Source: CAVQWT01 sp963810815 (GTDB lineage: Bacteria > Pseudomonadota > Gammaproteobacteria > Burkholderiales > Casimicrobiaceae). From it: DNA of 64,000 nt. The DNA is taken from NCBI GenBank assembly GCA_963810815.1, contig CAWEPB010000007.1:806001-870000 (forward strand). The letters run 5' to 3'. Every line of letters begins with the position of its first letter. The first letter of the stretch is position 1. The translations under genes and the position numbers were made by a program. Below are positions 24,048-33,389 of the stretch, piece after piece. The notes under the pieces were generated by a model. That model searched no databases and was not told the origin of the DNA. It saw only the letters and a program-made list of their open reading frames with translations.

Positions 24048-25040
24048 ATGCGCACACCGATTCGCGCCCTGCTGCATGGTCTGCTGGTCGCCGGACTCGC
24101 CCTGTCCGGAAACGCCCTCGCGCAGCAGGCCATCACGCTGCACGGGGCATCGCAGTTCAACGACGACCATGCGTTCACCAAGGCGCTGGTGAAGTTCGAG
24201 CAGCTGGTCAAGCAGTACTACGGCAAGCCGGTCAATTTCGTCCTGCACAAGAACAGCGAACTCGGGCTGGAGAAGGACTATTTCGCCTACATGAACCAGG
24301 GGGTGTCGGTGGATTACGGCATCGTCTCGCCGGCGCACATGTCGACGTTCTCCAAGGCCGCGCCGTTCATCGACGCGCCGTTCCTGTTCCGCGACCTCGC
24401 GCACTGGAACAAGGTGCTCGACGGCGACGTGCTGAAGCCCGTTGCCGACGAGGTCTCGCAGAAGGCCGACGTGATGCTGATCGGCTACGCCGGCGGCGGC
24501 ACGCGCAACATCTTCTCCAACAAGCCGGCGCGCAACATGGCGGAGCTCAAGGGCCTCAAGGTGCGCGTGCAGGGCGCGCCGATCTGGAGCAAGACCTTTG
24601 CCGCCGTCGGCATGTCGCCGACGGTGATCGCGTACAACGAGGTGTACAACGCGATCCAGAACGGCGTCATCAACGCCGGCGAGAACGAGGCCGCGGGCGT
24701 CGAGGCGATGAAGTTCTTCGAGGTCGGTCCGAACCTCATCATGACCGAGCACGCCATCACCATCCGGCCGATCTGCTTCTCGGGCAAGACGTTCAAGAAG
24801 CTGCCGCCCGACCTGCAGGCGGCGATCGTCCGGGCGGGCAAGGAAGCAGGCGTCTACGGCCGGCAGGTGGAATCGGGCGAAGACAGCGCCAAGCTCGACG
24901 CGATGGAGAAGGCCGGCAAGCTGAAGCGGATTCCGTTCGCCGATCGCGCCGCGATGAAGAAGGCGGCCGATCCGGTGATGACCGAGTACGCCAAGGAAAT
25001 CGGCGCCGACGCGATCTACGCGCGGATCAACTCGATGTAG
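24048..25040 (+). CDS. TRAP transporter solute-binding protein (DctP family)
   Basis: 330 residues with a signal peptide (LLVAGLALSGNALAQ). TRAP binding proteins deliver organic acids to a sodium-driven permease. Typical features: GASQFNDDHAFTKALVKFEQ, MNQGVSVDYGIVSPAHMSTF, APFLFRDLAHWNKVLDG, GGGTRNIFSNKPARNMAELKGLKVRVQGAP with the conserved Arg that binds the substrate carboxylate, and AYNEVYNAIQNGVINAGENE. A GGAGGA ribosome binding site lies before the ATG. The ligand is unknown; the dioxygenase and dehydrogenase downstream suggest a carboxylate that is then oxidised. Confidence 0.93.
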   Translation: MRTPIRALLHGLLVAGLALSGNALAQQAITLHGASQFNDDHAFTKALVKFEQLVKQYYGKPVNFVLHKNSELGLEKDYFAYMNQGVSVDYGIVSPAHMSTFSKAAPFIDAPFLFRDLAHWNKVLDGDVLKPVADEVSQKADVMLIGYAGGGTRNIFSNKPARNMAELKGLKVRVQGAPIWSKTFAAVGMSPTVIAYNEVYNAIQNGVINAGENEAAGVEAMKFFEVGPNLIMTEHAITIRPICFSGKTFKKLPPDLQAAIVRAGKEAGVYGRQVESGEDSAKLDAMEKAGKLKRIPFADRAAMKKAADPVMTEYAKEIGADAIYARINSM

Positions 25041-25212
25041 TCGTCGCCGCGCGCCGGTGGAGGACGCGCGTTCTCCGCCGGTCGTGCGACGCGCCCGGCG
25101 GGCTGCGGGCGGATGCCCCGGTGCGAGTTCCCCCGGGGCCCCGCGCCGCGATCGGCAGCCGGCGCGCGCACGGCCCCGAACGACCGCAACGAGCGATGCC
25201 GATGGAGAGTTC

Positions 25213-25695
25213 ATGCGCAAGCTGGTCGACGCCTATTACCGCCTGCTCAACTGGTTGCTGGTGATCAGTGTCGCGATCCTGATCATCCCCGTCAGCCTCC
25301 AGATCTTTTCCCGCTACACGTCGCTGATCCCGTCGTACATCTGGACGGAGGAGATGGCGCGTTTCTTCTTCATCTGGATGATCATGATCGGATCGATGGT
25401 CGCGATCCGTGACGGCGGGCACTTCGACGTCGACCTCTGGCCGGAACTGGCGCCACGGGCGAACGCGCTGCTCCGCATCGTGTCGAGCGTGTTCGTGCTG
25501 GTGATGGCGCTCGTCTTCATCTGGTACGGGATCCGCTTCGTCCAGTTCGGCTGGGACCAGACGTCGGAACTCGCCGACCTGCCGATGCCGTTCATCTTCG
25601 CCGCCTGGCCGCTGGCCGGATTCACCTGGGTCGTGTTCCTGGGCGAGCGCTTCCTGCAGGACCTGCGGACCGTCGCGGCAGGGCCCCGCGCATGA
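25213..25695 (+). CDS. TRAP transporter small permease (DctQ family)
   Basis: 160 residues with four membrane helices (for example LLNWLLVISVAILIIPVSLQ, FFFIWMIMIGSMVAIRDGGH, IVSSVFVLVMALVFIWYGIR). The WTEEMARFFFIW and DGGHFDVD motifs are the DctQ signature. ATG 25213 follows GGAGAG and gives the normal length; open frame further up is not protein-like. The last four bases overlap dctM (ATGA). The 172 bases between dctP and this gene are GC-rich and hold nothing I can support. Confidence 0.93.
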   Translation: MRKLVDAYYRLLNWLLVISVAILIIPVSLQIFSRYTSLIPSYIWTEEMARFFFIWMIMIGSMVAIRDGGHFDVDLWPELAPRANALLRIVSSVFVLVMALVFIWYGIRFVQFGWDQTSELADLPMPFIFAAWPLAGFTWVVFLGERFLQDLRTVAAGPRA

Positions 25696-27014
25696 GCGGC
25701 GGGGCGGCGCTTTCGCCGGCGATGGCGGCGCTGGTCCTGTTCGGCGTGTTCTTCACGCTGATGGCGCTGCGCGTGCCGATCGCGTTTGCGCTGGGCCTGG
25801 CCTGCCTGCCGGTGATGTTCATCGAGCCGCGGCTGTCGCCGATGATCATCTTCAACGAGACGTTCAAGTCCTACAACTCGTTCATCCTGCTCGCGGTCCC
25901 GTTCTTCCTGCTGACGGCCAACCTGATGAACGTCGGCGGAATCACCGACCGCCTGGTCCGGCTGTCGCGGGACCTCGTCGGTCACCTGCCGGGCGGGCTG
26001 GCCCAGGTCAACGTGGTGCTGTCGATCTTCTTCGCCGGGATTTCCGGGTCGTCGACGGCCGACGCGGCAAGCCAGGGCAAGATCTTCATCGAGGCGCAGG
26101 TCAAGGAGGGCTACGACCTGTCGTTCTCGGTCGCGATCACCGCCGTCTCCGCCGTGCTCGCGGTCATCATCCCGCCGTCGATCCTGATGATCGTCTGGGG
26201 CGGGACGCTGTCGGTGTCGATCGGCGCGCTGTTCCTGGCGGGGGTGGTCCCCGGACTGCTGCTCGGCGTCGTCCAGATGGCGACCGTGCACGTCTACGCC
26301 AAGGCGCGCAACTACCCGAAGTACCCGCGGGCGTCGATGCGCGAGGTCTTCACCGGCATCGGCGTCGCCGTTCCGGCGCTGATGACGCCGGTCATCATCA
26401 TCGGCGGCAAGATCTTCGGCTGGTTCACCGCGACCGAGTCGGCGGCGATCGCGGTGCTCTACGCCGCGGTGCTGTCGATCTTCGTGTACCGCGAGATGAA
26501 CGGCAAGCAGCTGCACGGCGCGCTGCTCGATACCGGCCGGCTGGCCGCGGTGGCGCTGTTCTGCGTCGGCACCGCGAGCGCCTTCGGCTGGCTGCTCGCT
26601 TACTACCAGATTCCGAAGGCACTGCTTTCCGGCGTCGGCTCGTGGGGCATGGGGATCACCGGCACCGGGTTCTTCATCGCGTTCTGCTTCCTCGTCGTCG
26701 GCTGCTTTCTCGACGCCATCCCCGCGATCATCATCGTCGGCACGATCCTGGAGCCGCTGGCGCGCTCGGTCAACATGGATCCCGTCCACTTCGCGATGGT
26801 CGGCATCATTTCGCTGGCCTTCGGGCTGGTGACGCCACCGTACGGGTTGTGCCTGATGATCTCCTGCGCGATCGCCAAGGTCCGGCTGAGGTACGTGATC
26901 AAGGACGTGACGATCATGCTGATGCCGATGCTCGGAGTGCTGTCGCTGGCGATCATGTGGCCCGATCTCATCCTGTTCCTGCCGCGGCTGATCTCGCCGG
27001 AGTTCCTCAAGTGA
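25692..27014 (+). CDS. TRAP transporter large permease (DctM family)
   Basis: 440 residues, about 12 membrane helices. Seen: NSFILLAVPFFLLTANLMNVGGI, FFAGISGSSTADAASQGKI (the ion/substrate-site motif), VIIPPSILMIVWG, and GLVTPPYGLCLMI near the C-terminus. DctM carries the transport pathway and works with DctQ and the binding protein. It overlaps dctQ by four bases and ends ten bases before the dioxygenase gene, so one operon. Confidence 0.95.
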   Translation: MSGGAALSPAMAALVLFGVFFTLMALRVPIAFALGLACLPVMFIEPRLSPMIIFNETFKSYNSFILLAVPFFLLTANLMNVGGITDRLVRLSRDLVGHLPGGLAQVNVVLSIFFAGISGSSTADAASQGKIFIEAQVKEGYDLSFSVAITAVSAVLAVIIPPSILMIVWGGTLSVSIGALFLAGVVPGLLLGVVQMATVHVYAKARNYPKYPRASMREVFTGIGVAVPALMTPVIIIGGKIFGWFTATESAAIAVLYAAVLSIFVYREMNGKQLHGALLDTGRLAAVALFCVGTASAFGWLLAYYQIPKALLSGVGSWGMGITGTGFFIAFCFLVVGCFLDAIPAIIIVGTILEPLARSVNMDPVHFAMVGIISLAFGLVTPPYGLCLMISCAIAKVRLRYVIKDVTIMLMPMLGVLSLAIMWPDLILFLPRLISPEFLK

Positions 27015-27024
27015 CGGAAGGCGC

Positions 27025-27951
27025 ATGCTGAACCTGAAGCCGCTGGGACCGGTTTTCGGGGTCGAGGTCGGCGGCCTCGACCTGGCCCGCCCGATGACGG
27101 ACGCCACGTTCGCCGAGCTCGAGCGCGCGTTCTTCGCCGCGCAGGTGCTGACGGTCCGCGCGCAGCGGCTCGCGCCCGCGCAGTTCGTCGCGTTCGCCCG
27201 CCGCTTCGGTCCGCCCGAGCCGCACGTGATCGACCAGTTCCATCACCCGGAGGATCCGAACATCCTGATCCTCTCGAACCGGCGCCGCGACGGCGTGCCG
27301 CTCGGGCTTGCCGATGCGGGCACGTATTTCCACACCGACTACTCGTATCTGCAGGTGCCGGCCCGGGCGACGACGCTGTACTCGATCGAGGTCCCGCGCC
27401 GCGGCGGCAATACGCTGTTCGCGGACCAGTACGCGGCGTGGGAGGGCCTGCCGGAGGCGATGAAGCGCCGCGTCGACGGGCTGTCGGCGATCCATCACTA
27501 CGGCAACCGTCACGAGCGCGACGAGGCGAGCCGGACGGCCGCCTCGCCGCTGACGGCGGAGCAGAAGGCAAGGATGCCGCTGATCACGCACCCGATCGTG
27601 CGCGCGCACCCGGTCACCGGGCGCAAGGCGCTGTACGCGGTGTCCGGCAGCTCGTACGGCATCGTCGGAATGCCCGGGGACGAGGCGGTCGCGCTGCTCG
27701 ACGAGCTCGCCGCACACGCCACGCGGCAGGAGTACGTCTTCAGCTTTGCCTACGGCGTCGGCGACGTCGTGATCTGGGACAACGCCTCGCTGCTGCACGC
27801 GGCGACGCTGCTCGATCCGGACGATCCCCGCACGCTGTGGCGGATCACGGTGAAGGAGCCGGCGCTCGCCGCCACCGCGGTGCTTGCCGCGACCTTCCAG
27901 GACTCCGCGACGCGGGGCCTGGCCACCACCATTTCGACGGGGAAACCATGA
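27025..27951 (+). CDS. TauD/TfdA-family Fe(II)/2-oxoglutarate dioxygenase
   Basis: 308 residues. The iron ligands are His103 and Asp105 (TYFHTDYSY) and His258 (ASLLHAA); Arg273 (LWRITVKE) should bind the 2-oxoglutarate carboxylate. The family hydroxylates substrates such as taurine or aryloxyacetates, often releasing an aldehyde or ketone. The substrate here is unknown, but being in a TRAP operon suggests it is the imported acid. The stop overlaps the next start (ATGA). Confidence 0.9.
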   Translation: MLNLKPLGPVFGVEVGGLDLARPMTDATFAELERAFFAAQVLTVRAQRLAPAQFVAFARRFGPPEPHVIDQFHHPEDPNILILSNRRRDGVPLGLADAGTYFHTDYSYLQVPARATTLYSIEVPRRGGNTLFADQYAAWEGLPEAMKRRVDGLSAIHHYGNRHERDEASRTAASPLTAEQKARMPLITHPIVRAHPVTGRKALYAVSGSSYGIVGMPGDEAVALLDELAAHATRQEYVFSFAYGVGDVVIWDNASLLHAATLLDPDDPRTLWRITVKEPALAATAVLAATFQDSATRGLATTISTGKP

Positions 27952-28715
27952 CAGCGGATCTGAAGGGCAAGGCGGTCCTCATCACCGGGGCATCCACGGG
28001 GATCGGCGCCGCCGCGGCCGGCGCCTTTGCGCGGCTCGGCTCGCGCTTGGTCGTCCACTGCAACGCCAGCCGCGACGCGGCCGAGGCGGTCGCGGCCGCC
28101 TGCCGGAAGGAGGGCACCGACGCGGTGGTCGTCCAGGGTGACGTCACCCGTGCCGCGGAGGTCAGGCGGATCGTCGCCGAGGCGGTCGCCGCGTTCGGCC
28201 GCATCGACGTGCTGATCAACAACGCCGGCGGCATGTCCGGCGGGCGCACGCGGATCGAGGACTACACCGAGGCCTACGTGCAGGAGGTGCTCGCCCTGAA
28301 CTGCACCCAGGTCGCGATGTTCATGCACGAGACCATTCCGCTGATGCGCCGGCAGAAGAGCGGCAACGTGATCAACGTGACGTCGATCGCGGCCCGCCAC
28401 GGCGGCGGCGGCGGCGCGATCATCTACGCGGGCGCGAAGGGATTCGTCTCGACGGTGACGCGCGGGTGGGCCAAGGAGGTGGTCGGCGACGGCATCCGCG
28501 TCAATGCGGTCTCGCCGGGCGTCATCACGACGCCGTTTCACGAGCGCTACTCGACGGCCGAGCAGCTCAGGGCCATGCAGGCGACGATCCCGATGAATCG
28601 CCTGGGGACCGCCGACGAATGCGCCGGCACGTTCGTCTACCTCGCGTCGGACGCGATGAGCGGGTACGTCACCGGCCAGATCATCGAGGTCAACGGCGGC
28701 CAGTACATGCCGTAG
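27948..28715 (+). CDS. Short-chain dehydrogenase/reductase
   Basis: 255 residues of the classical type: TGASTGIG cofactor loop at residues 12-19, NNAGG near 90, and the catalytic Ser, Tyr and Lys in NVTSIAARHGGGG and IYAGAKGF. The active-site YxxxK (YAGAK) is intact. NVTSIAARHGGGGGAIIYAG has a longer glycine run than usual next to the active site. It would oxidise an alcohol or reduce a carbonyl made by the dioxygenase. It overlaps that gene by four bases and ends the operon. Confidence 0.9.
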   Translation: MTADLKGKAVLITGASTGIGAAAAGAFARLGSRLVVHCNASRDAAEAVAAACRKEGTDAVVVQGDVTRAAEVRRIVAEAVAAFGRIDVLINNAGGMSGGRTRIEDYTEAYVQEVLALNCTQVAMFMHETIPLMRRQKSGNVINVTSIAARHGGGGGAIIYAGAKGFVSTVTRGWAKEVVGDGIRVNAVSPGVITTPFHERYSTAEQLRAMQATIPMNRLGTADECAGTFVYLASDAMSGYVTGQIIEVNGGQYMP

Positions 28716-28753
28716 CGGTCGTCGCCGGCATCGCGGGTGGTCAGGGCGGCGGG

Positions 28754-29659
28754 TCAGCCGCGGTCCTGCCCGGCGAGGAGCGCCGCGATCTCCTCGTCCT
28801 TCTGCTGCCACAGTGCCTGCAGCCAGTGCTGGATGGCCTTGCGGTGCTGCGGGTCCCGCGCGTAGTCACCGCCGCTGAATTCCAGCGGGATCGGCAGCCG
28901 CCGGGCGCGCACGACGATTCGCGGTACGTCGCCGCAGAGGAACTGCCAGAACGTGGGGCGCCCGGACGGGTAGACGATGGTCAGGTCGAGATACGAGCGG
29001 AACTTGGCGCCGAGGACGCCGAGGGCCAGCGCGAGGGCACCGGCCTTGGGCTTCAGCAGGTGGCGGTACGGCGAGTGCTGCGCCCGATGCTTTTCCGGAG
29101 TGAACCGGGTGCCCTCGGCGAAGTTCATCACGCTGGTCGGGATGTGGGCGAACTTCTCGCAGGCCCGGCGCGTCGTCTCCAGGTCGTCGAAGCGCTTCTC
29201 GGGGTGCTTCCGGAGGTAGGACTCCGAATGGCGGCGCATGAACGGAAAGTCGAGGGCCCACCAGGCGAGGCCGATCACCGGCACGTAGATCAGCTGCTGC
29301 TTCAGGAAGAACTTGAGCAGCGGGATGCGTCGGTTCAGCACGTGCTGCAGGACCAGGATGTCGACCCACGACTGGTGGTTGCAGTTGACCATGTACCAGC
29401 CGGCCGGCTCGAGGCCTTCGAGCCCCGCGACATCCCACTCGGTGCGCTGCGTCAGCCGCATCCAGCCGCTGTTGCAGGCGATCCACCGGTTCGCGATGCC
29501 GTTCAGGCCGCGGTCGATGACCACGCGCGCCGACTTGAACGGCAGCGCGAGCTTCACCAGCGACAGGGCGAGCAGCAGCGCACACCAGAACAGCGTGTTG
29601 ATCCCCAGCAACCCGGCGGCGATGATGCCGCGGATCGGGGAGGGCAGGAACTTCAGCAT
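28754..29659 (-). CDS. PlsC-type acyltransferase (YihG-like)
   Basis: 301 residues with two N-terminal membrane segments. The acyltransferase HX4D motif is NHQSWVD near residue 95 and the second block is FAEGTRFTPEKH near 180; PLLKFFLKQQLIYVPVIG and FPFMRRHS lie between, as in the YihG/LCLAT1 branch of lysophosphatidic acid acyltransferases. It would acylate a lysophospholipid at the inner membrane. It converges with the dehydrogenase gene and lies 25 bases after the TerB/DUF697 gene. Confidence 0.88.
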   Translation of the reverse strand: MLKFLPSPIRGIIAAGLLGINTLFWCALLLALSLVKLALPFKSARVVIDRGLNGIANRWIACNSGWMRLTQRTEWDVAGLEGLEPAGWYMVNCNHQSWVDILVLQHVLNRRIPLLKFFLKQQLIYVPVIGLAWWALDFPFMRRHSESYLRKHPEKRFDDLETTRRACEKFAHIPTSVMNFAEGTRFTPEKHRAQHSPYRHLLKPKAGALALALGVLGAKFRSYLDLTIVYPSGRPTFWQFLCGDVPRIVVRARRLPIPLEFSGGDYARDPQHRKAIQHWLQALWQQKDEEIAALLAGQDRG

Positions 29660-29684
29660 GAGGGGCGCGCTCGGGCCGCGGCGT

Positions 29685-30680
29685 TCAGGCGGCGCCGGCG
29701 CCGATCTCGGACAGGATCTGCTTGACGTCGATGGTGCGCGCCTTCGCGGTGATCTCGCCGGCGTAGCGCTGCTGCAGCAGCTTCGCTTCGCCGAGCAGCG
29801 ACGAGAAGGTTTCCTGCAGCGCCGCGGCGGACAGCGTGCGGCCGCCGGCGTAATAGCGCCTGGCGACCTGCCCCAGCGCCCAGGTCGTCCCGAACGAGAA
29901 CGCCGAGCTGGTCGCCTGCCGCCCGAGGCCGCCGAGCAGTCCGCCGCCGACGGCGCCCAGCAGTCTGCCGACGAGCTTCACCCCGATCTGCTCGAGGTAC
30001 TGCGAGGTCAGCCCCACGCCGGCGGTGGCGAGGAAGTCCTTGACGTGGCCGCGGTCGAGCTCGTAGCCGTGCGCCTGGCCGATGCGGTAGACCATCTTCA
30101 TCTGCAGCGGAATGATCGCCATCGACGCCAGCGAGTCGGGCAGGATTTCCAGCGCGCCGTTGAGGATCGCGTAGTTGACGATCATCCGGTCCATGTCCGC
30201 GGCCGTCATGGTCGAGGCGACGATGGGGGTGCCGCCCGTGGCGCCGGCAGCCGGGGCGGCGACGGCCGGCACCGGGGGCTCGAACGATGAATCCGCGGCG
30301 AGCGGCGCCGCCGCCAGCGCTTCGGCGCCGGCATCGATCGACTGTGCCCGCGCTCCGGGCAGCGCCAGCGCCCCGCGCAGCGACGCGAGGAACGCGCGCT
30401 CCGCGGGGGACTGCAGCCCGTCGGCGTCGCACACGCCGGCGGCGAGTTCGTACGCGAGCTCACGCGTCTCGGGGGTGCCGAGCGCACGCGCGGCGGCATC
30501 CGCGCCGGCGCGCTTAAGCAGCACGTCCTGATAGAGCGCGGGCAGGTTGAGGTCCGCGGCGGCGGGCAGCGAGTCCAGGATGCGGCGAATCTCGCCGCGT
30601 TCGGCGTCGGTCCGGTCGCCGTCCGCAAACGCGGCGGCCAGCGCGATGGTCAACAGGGCCTTCTGTTCGTCCAGGGTCAT
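29685..30680 (-). CDS. TerB-like and DUF697 domain protein
   Basis: 331 residues. Residues 1-125 resemble a TerB/DjlA-type helical metal-binding domain (EQKALLTIALAAAFADGDRTDAERGEI, then a second copy of the pattern with CDADGLQSPAERAFLASL). After a Pro/Ala linker, residues 160-330 match the DUF697/YcjF family (NYAILNGALEILPDSLASMAIIPLQMKMVYRIG, then a Gly-rich hydrophobic hairpin GGGLLGGLG). Such proteins associate with membranes; the role is not established. A short gap separates it from the acyltransferase and about 110 bases from the upstream enzyme gene. Confidence 0.75.
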   Translation of the reverse strand: MTLDEQKALLTIALAAAFADGDRTDAERGEIRRILDSLPAAADLNLPALYQDVLLKRAGADAAARALGTPETRELAYELAAGVCDADGLQSPAERAFLASLRGALALPGARAQSIDAGAEALAAAPLAADSSFEPPVPAVAAPAAGATGGTPIVASTMTAADMDRMIVNYAILNGALEILPDSLASMAIIPLQMKMVYRIGQAHGYELDRGHVKDFLATAGVGLTSQYLEQIGVKLVGRLLGAVGGGLLGGLGRQATSSAFSFGTTWALGQVARRYYAGGRTLSAAALQETFSSLLGEAKLLQQRYAGEITAKARTIDVKQILSEIGAGAA

Positions 30681-30792
30681 GGTGTCCTCCGTAAGGTTTC
30701 GTCCGTCGGAATCCGCGTCCGCGCCGGGTTTCCGCCACCGGCCGGGCGCGGGCGGGGTCGGTCGCAGCGAGGCAGGAGGCGACTCCGGCGGA

Positions 30793-32487
30793 TCATGCGC
30801 TGCGGCCGGACCGCGCGGCCTGCGCCGCGTTCCGGATGGCGTCCAGCGACGCGTTCATCGTCAGCGCCTGCGCATCGAGCCGGACGTGGACGAGGGCCGG
30901 GGTGCCGGCGTCCGCCACGGCCAGCGCGCGCGTGAAGGCCGGCGCGAAGTCGCCGGTCCGGCTCACGGTCTCGCCGCCTGCCCCGTACGCGCGGGCCAGC
31001 GCGGCGAAGTCGGGATTGGCCAGTTCGGTGCCCGACACCCTTGCCGGGTACTGCCGCTCCTGGTGCATGCGGATCGTCCCGTACATGCCGTTGTCGACGA
31101 CGACGAACACGACGCCGGCGCGGTACCGGATCGCCGTGGCGAGCTCCTGGCCGTTCATCAGGAAGCAGCCGTCGCCGTTCCACGAAACCACGGTGCGTGC
31201 CGGCGCGAGGATCTTCGCAGCGATCGCGGCCGGCACCCCGTAGCCCATCGCGCCCGCATACGGCGCGAGCTGCGTGCCGCAGCGGCGATAGCGATACAGC
31301 CGGTGCAGCCACGTCGCGTAGTTGCCGGCGCCGTTGGTCAGAATCGCGTCGTCGGGCAGCGTCTCGTCGAGCCAGCGGACGATCTGCCAGAGATCGACGG
31401 CGCCCGGCACCGGCCGCGGCGCCCGCCATGCCTCGCACTCGGCATGGGCCGCGGCCGCGGCCTCCGGCCAGCCAAGGGCGGGCCGCGCCGGCAGCGCGTT
31501 GATGGCCGCCAGGAATGCGCCCGGGGTCGCGGCGATGGCGACGGCAGGCTGGAACACCCGTCCCAGCTCGCGTGCCGACGGATGGACGTGGACCAGTGTC
31601 TGCCGCGGCACCGGCGCCTCGAGCAGCGAATAACCCGACGTGGTCATCTCGCCCAGCCGCTCGCCGATCACCAGCAGCACATCCGCGTCGCGGACGCGCG
31701 CAGCGAGCGCGGGATTGATGCCGATGCCGACGTCGCCGGCATAGCCCGCATCGCGGTTGTCGAACAGGTCCTGGCGCCGGAAACCGCAGCCCACCGGCAG
31801 CGCGCGGGCATGCGCGAACGCGGCAAGCGCGGCGCAGGCGTCCGGATCCCAGCGGCTGCCGCCGACCAGCACGAACGGGCGCCGCGCTTCGGCGAGCAGC
31901 GCCTGCACCGCGGCGACGTCCTCCGCAGCCGGGACCGCGTTTACATGCCCGATGTGCGGCGCGTCCGCGACTTCGGCGCGCGCGCCGAGCATGTCCTCCG
32001 GCAGCGCCAGCACCACCGGCCCGGGCCGATCGGCCAGCGCCACCCGGTACGCCTGCGCCACGTATTCCGGCACCCGCTCGACGCGGTCGATCTGCGCCGC
32101 CCACTTGGCGATGCCGCCGAACATCCGCCGGTAGTCGATCTCCTGGAAGGCCTCGCGGTCGGTGCAGTCGGTCCCCACCTGGCCGACGAACAGGATCATC
32201 GGGGTGGAATCCTGTTGCGCGACGTGGACGCCGATCGCCGCGTTGGTCGCGCCCGGACCGCGGGTGACGAACGCGAGGCCCGGGCGGCCGGTCAGCTTGC
32301 CCGCGGCTTCGGCCATGAACGCCGCGCCGCCTTCCTGCCGGCAGACCACGAAGCTCATGCGGTCGCGGACATCGTGGAACGCGTCCAGGACCGGCAGGAA
32401 GCTCTCGCCGGGCACGCCGAACGCATGCGTCGCCTCCTGCGCGACCAGGCTCGCCACGAGGAGCTCGCCGCCGGTGCGTGCGCTCAT
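30793..32487 (-). CDS. Thiamine pyrophosphate-dependent enzyme, acetolactate synthase-like
   Basis: 564 residues in the three-domain layout of the family: N-terminal pyrimidine-binding domain with the activating Glu in VVCRQEGGAAFMAEA, a central nucleotide-fold domain, and a C-terminal domain with the diphosphate/metal motif GDGCFLMNGQELATA ending in VDNGMYG. Length and FAD-region layout resemble the large subunit of acetolactate synthase, but no small subunit follows and the MSARTGGELLVASL N-terminus is of the general decarboxylase/synthase group. The substrate is open. Its ATG overlaps the prmB stop by one base, so it is co-translated in the dapE-prmB operon. Confidence 0.87.
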   Translation of the reverse strand: MSARTGGELLVASLVAQEATHAFGVPGESFLPVLDAFHDVRDRMSFVVCRQEGGAAFMAEAAGKLTGRPGLAFVTRGPGATNAAIGVHVAQQDSTPMILFVGQVGTDCTDREAFQEIDYRRMFGGIAKWAAQIDRVERVPEYVAQAYRVALADRPGPVVLALPEDMLGARAEVADAPHIGHVNAVPAAEDVAAVQALLAEARRPFVLVGGSRWDPDACAALAAFAHARALPVGCGFRRQDLFDNRDAGYAGDVGIGINPALAARVRDADVLLVIGERLGEMTTSGYSLLEAPVPRQTLVHVHPSARELGRVFQPAVAIAATPGAFLAAINALPARPALGWPEAAAAAHAECEAWRAPRPVPGAVDLWQIVRWLDETLPDDAILTNGAGNYATWLHRLYRYRRCGTQLAPYAGAMGYGVPAAIAAKILAPARTVVSWNGDGCFLMNGQELATAIRYRAGVVFVVVDNGMYGTIRMHQERQYPARVSGTELANPDFAALARAYGAGGETVSRTGDFAPAFTRALAVADAGTPALVHVRLDAQALTMNASLDAIRNAAQAARSGRSA

Positions 32488-33389
32488 CAGCGGCCGTTGA
32501 CGATGTCTTCCCGCTTCAGCAGGAACACGCTTTCGGTCGACGACCCGGTGTCGAGCCAGAGAAACGGCAGCCGCGGGAACGCGAGCTCGCAGGCGTCGCG
32601 GTTGTGGCCGATCTCGACCACCAGCACGCCCTGCGGATCGAGGAAGCGGGGGGCGTCGCGCAGGATGCCTCGAACCGCGTCGAGGCCGTCCTCGCCGCCC
32701 GCGAGCGACATCACCGGTTCGTGCCGGTACTCCGGAGGCAGCTGGTGCATCGCGTTGGCGGTGACGTACGGCGGATTGCTGATGATGAGGTCGTAGGTCT
32801 TTTCCGGCAGGTTGGCGAACAGGTCCGAGCGGACGAGGTTGACGCGGTCGGCGAGACCGTATTCGGAGACATTGCGCTGCGCGACGGCCAGCGCGTCGGA
32901 CGACAGGTCGACCGCGTCGATCTCGGCCTCCGGATAGGCGTGCGCCAGCAGGATCGCGAGGCAGCCCGAACCGGTGCACAGGTCGAGCGCCGAAGTGACC
33001 GCCGACGCGTCGCCGACGAACGTGGCAAGCCCGTCGGGCAGGAGCTCGGCGATGAACGACCGGGGGATGATCACGCGCTCGTCCACATAGAAGCGGAACT
33101 CGCCGAGCCAGGCCTCGTGGGTCAGGTACGCGGCCGGCACGCGCTGGTCGATGCGCCGCGCCAGCAGCTCGGCCAACCGCGTCCGCTCCGCGTGGGTGAT
33201 CCGGGCGTCGAGGAACGGCTCGAGGCGGTCCAGCGGCAGGTGCAGCGCGTGCAGGATCAGGTATGCGGCCTCGTCGTAGCTGTTGGTCGTGCCGTGGCCG
33301 AACGCGAGGCCGGCCTCGCCGAAGCGGGACACCGCGTAGCGCAGCCAGTCGCGCAGCGTGACCAGGTCCTGGACCGGCGCGGCGCTCAT
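32487..33389 (-). CDS. prmB: 50S ribosomal protein L3 glutamine methyltransferase
   Basis: 300 residues. The Rossmann motif ALDLCTGSGCLAILLAHAYP and catalytic LIISNPPYV are the PrmB/HemK pattern; TNSYDEAAYLILHALHLPLDRL at the N-terminus and YLTHEAWLGEFRFYVDERVIIPRS distinguish PrmB, which methylates a glutamine of L3. The start ATG overlaps the dapE stop by four bases (ATGA) and its stop overlaps the next gene, so translation of all three is coupled. The dapE-prmB neighbourhood is common in betaproteobacteria. Confidence 0.93.
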   Translation of the reverse strand: MSAAPVQDLVTLRDWLRYAVSRFGEAGLAFGHGTTNSYDEAAYLILHALHLPLDRLEPFLDARITHAERTRLAELLARRIDQRVPAAYLTHEAWLGEFRFYVDERVIIPRSFIAELLPDGLATFVGDASAVTSALDLCTGSGCLAILLAHAYPEAEIDAVDLSSDALAVAQRNVSEYGLADRVNLVRSDLFANLPEKTYDLIISNPPYVTANAMHQLPPEYRHEPVMSLAGGEDGLDAVRGILRDAPRFLDPQGVLVVEIGHNRDACELAFPRLPFLWLDTGSSTESVFLLKREDIVNGR

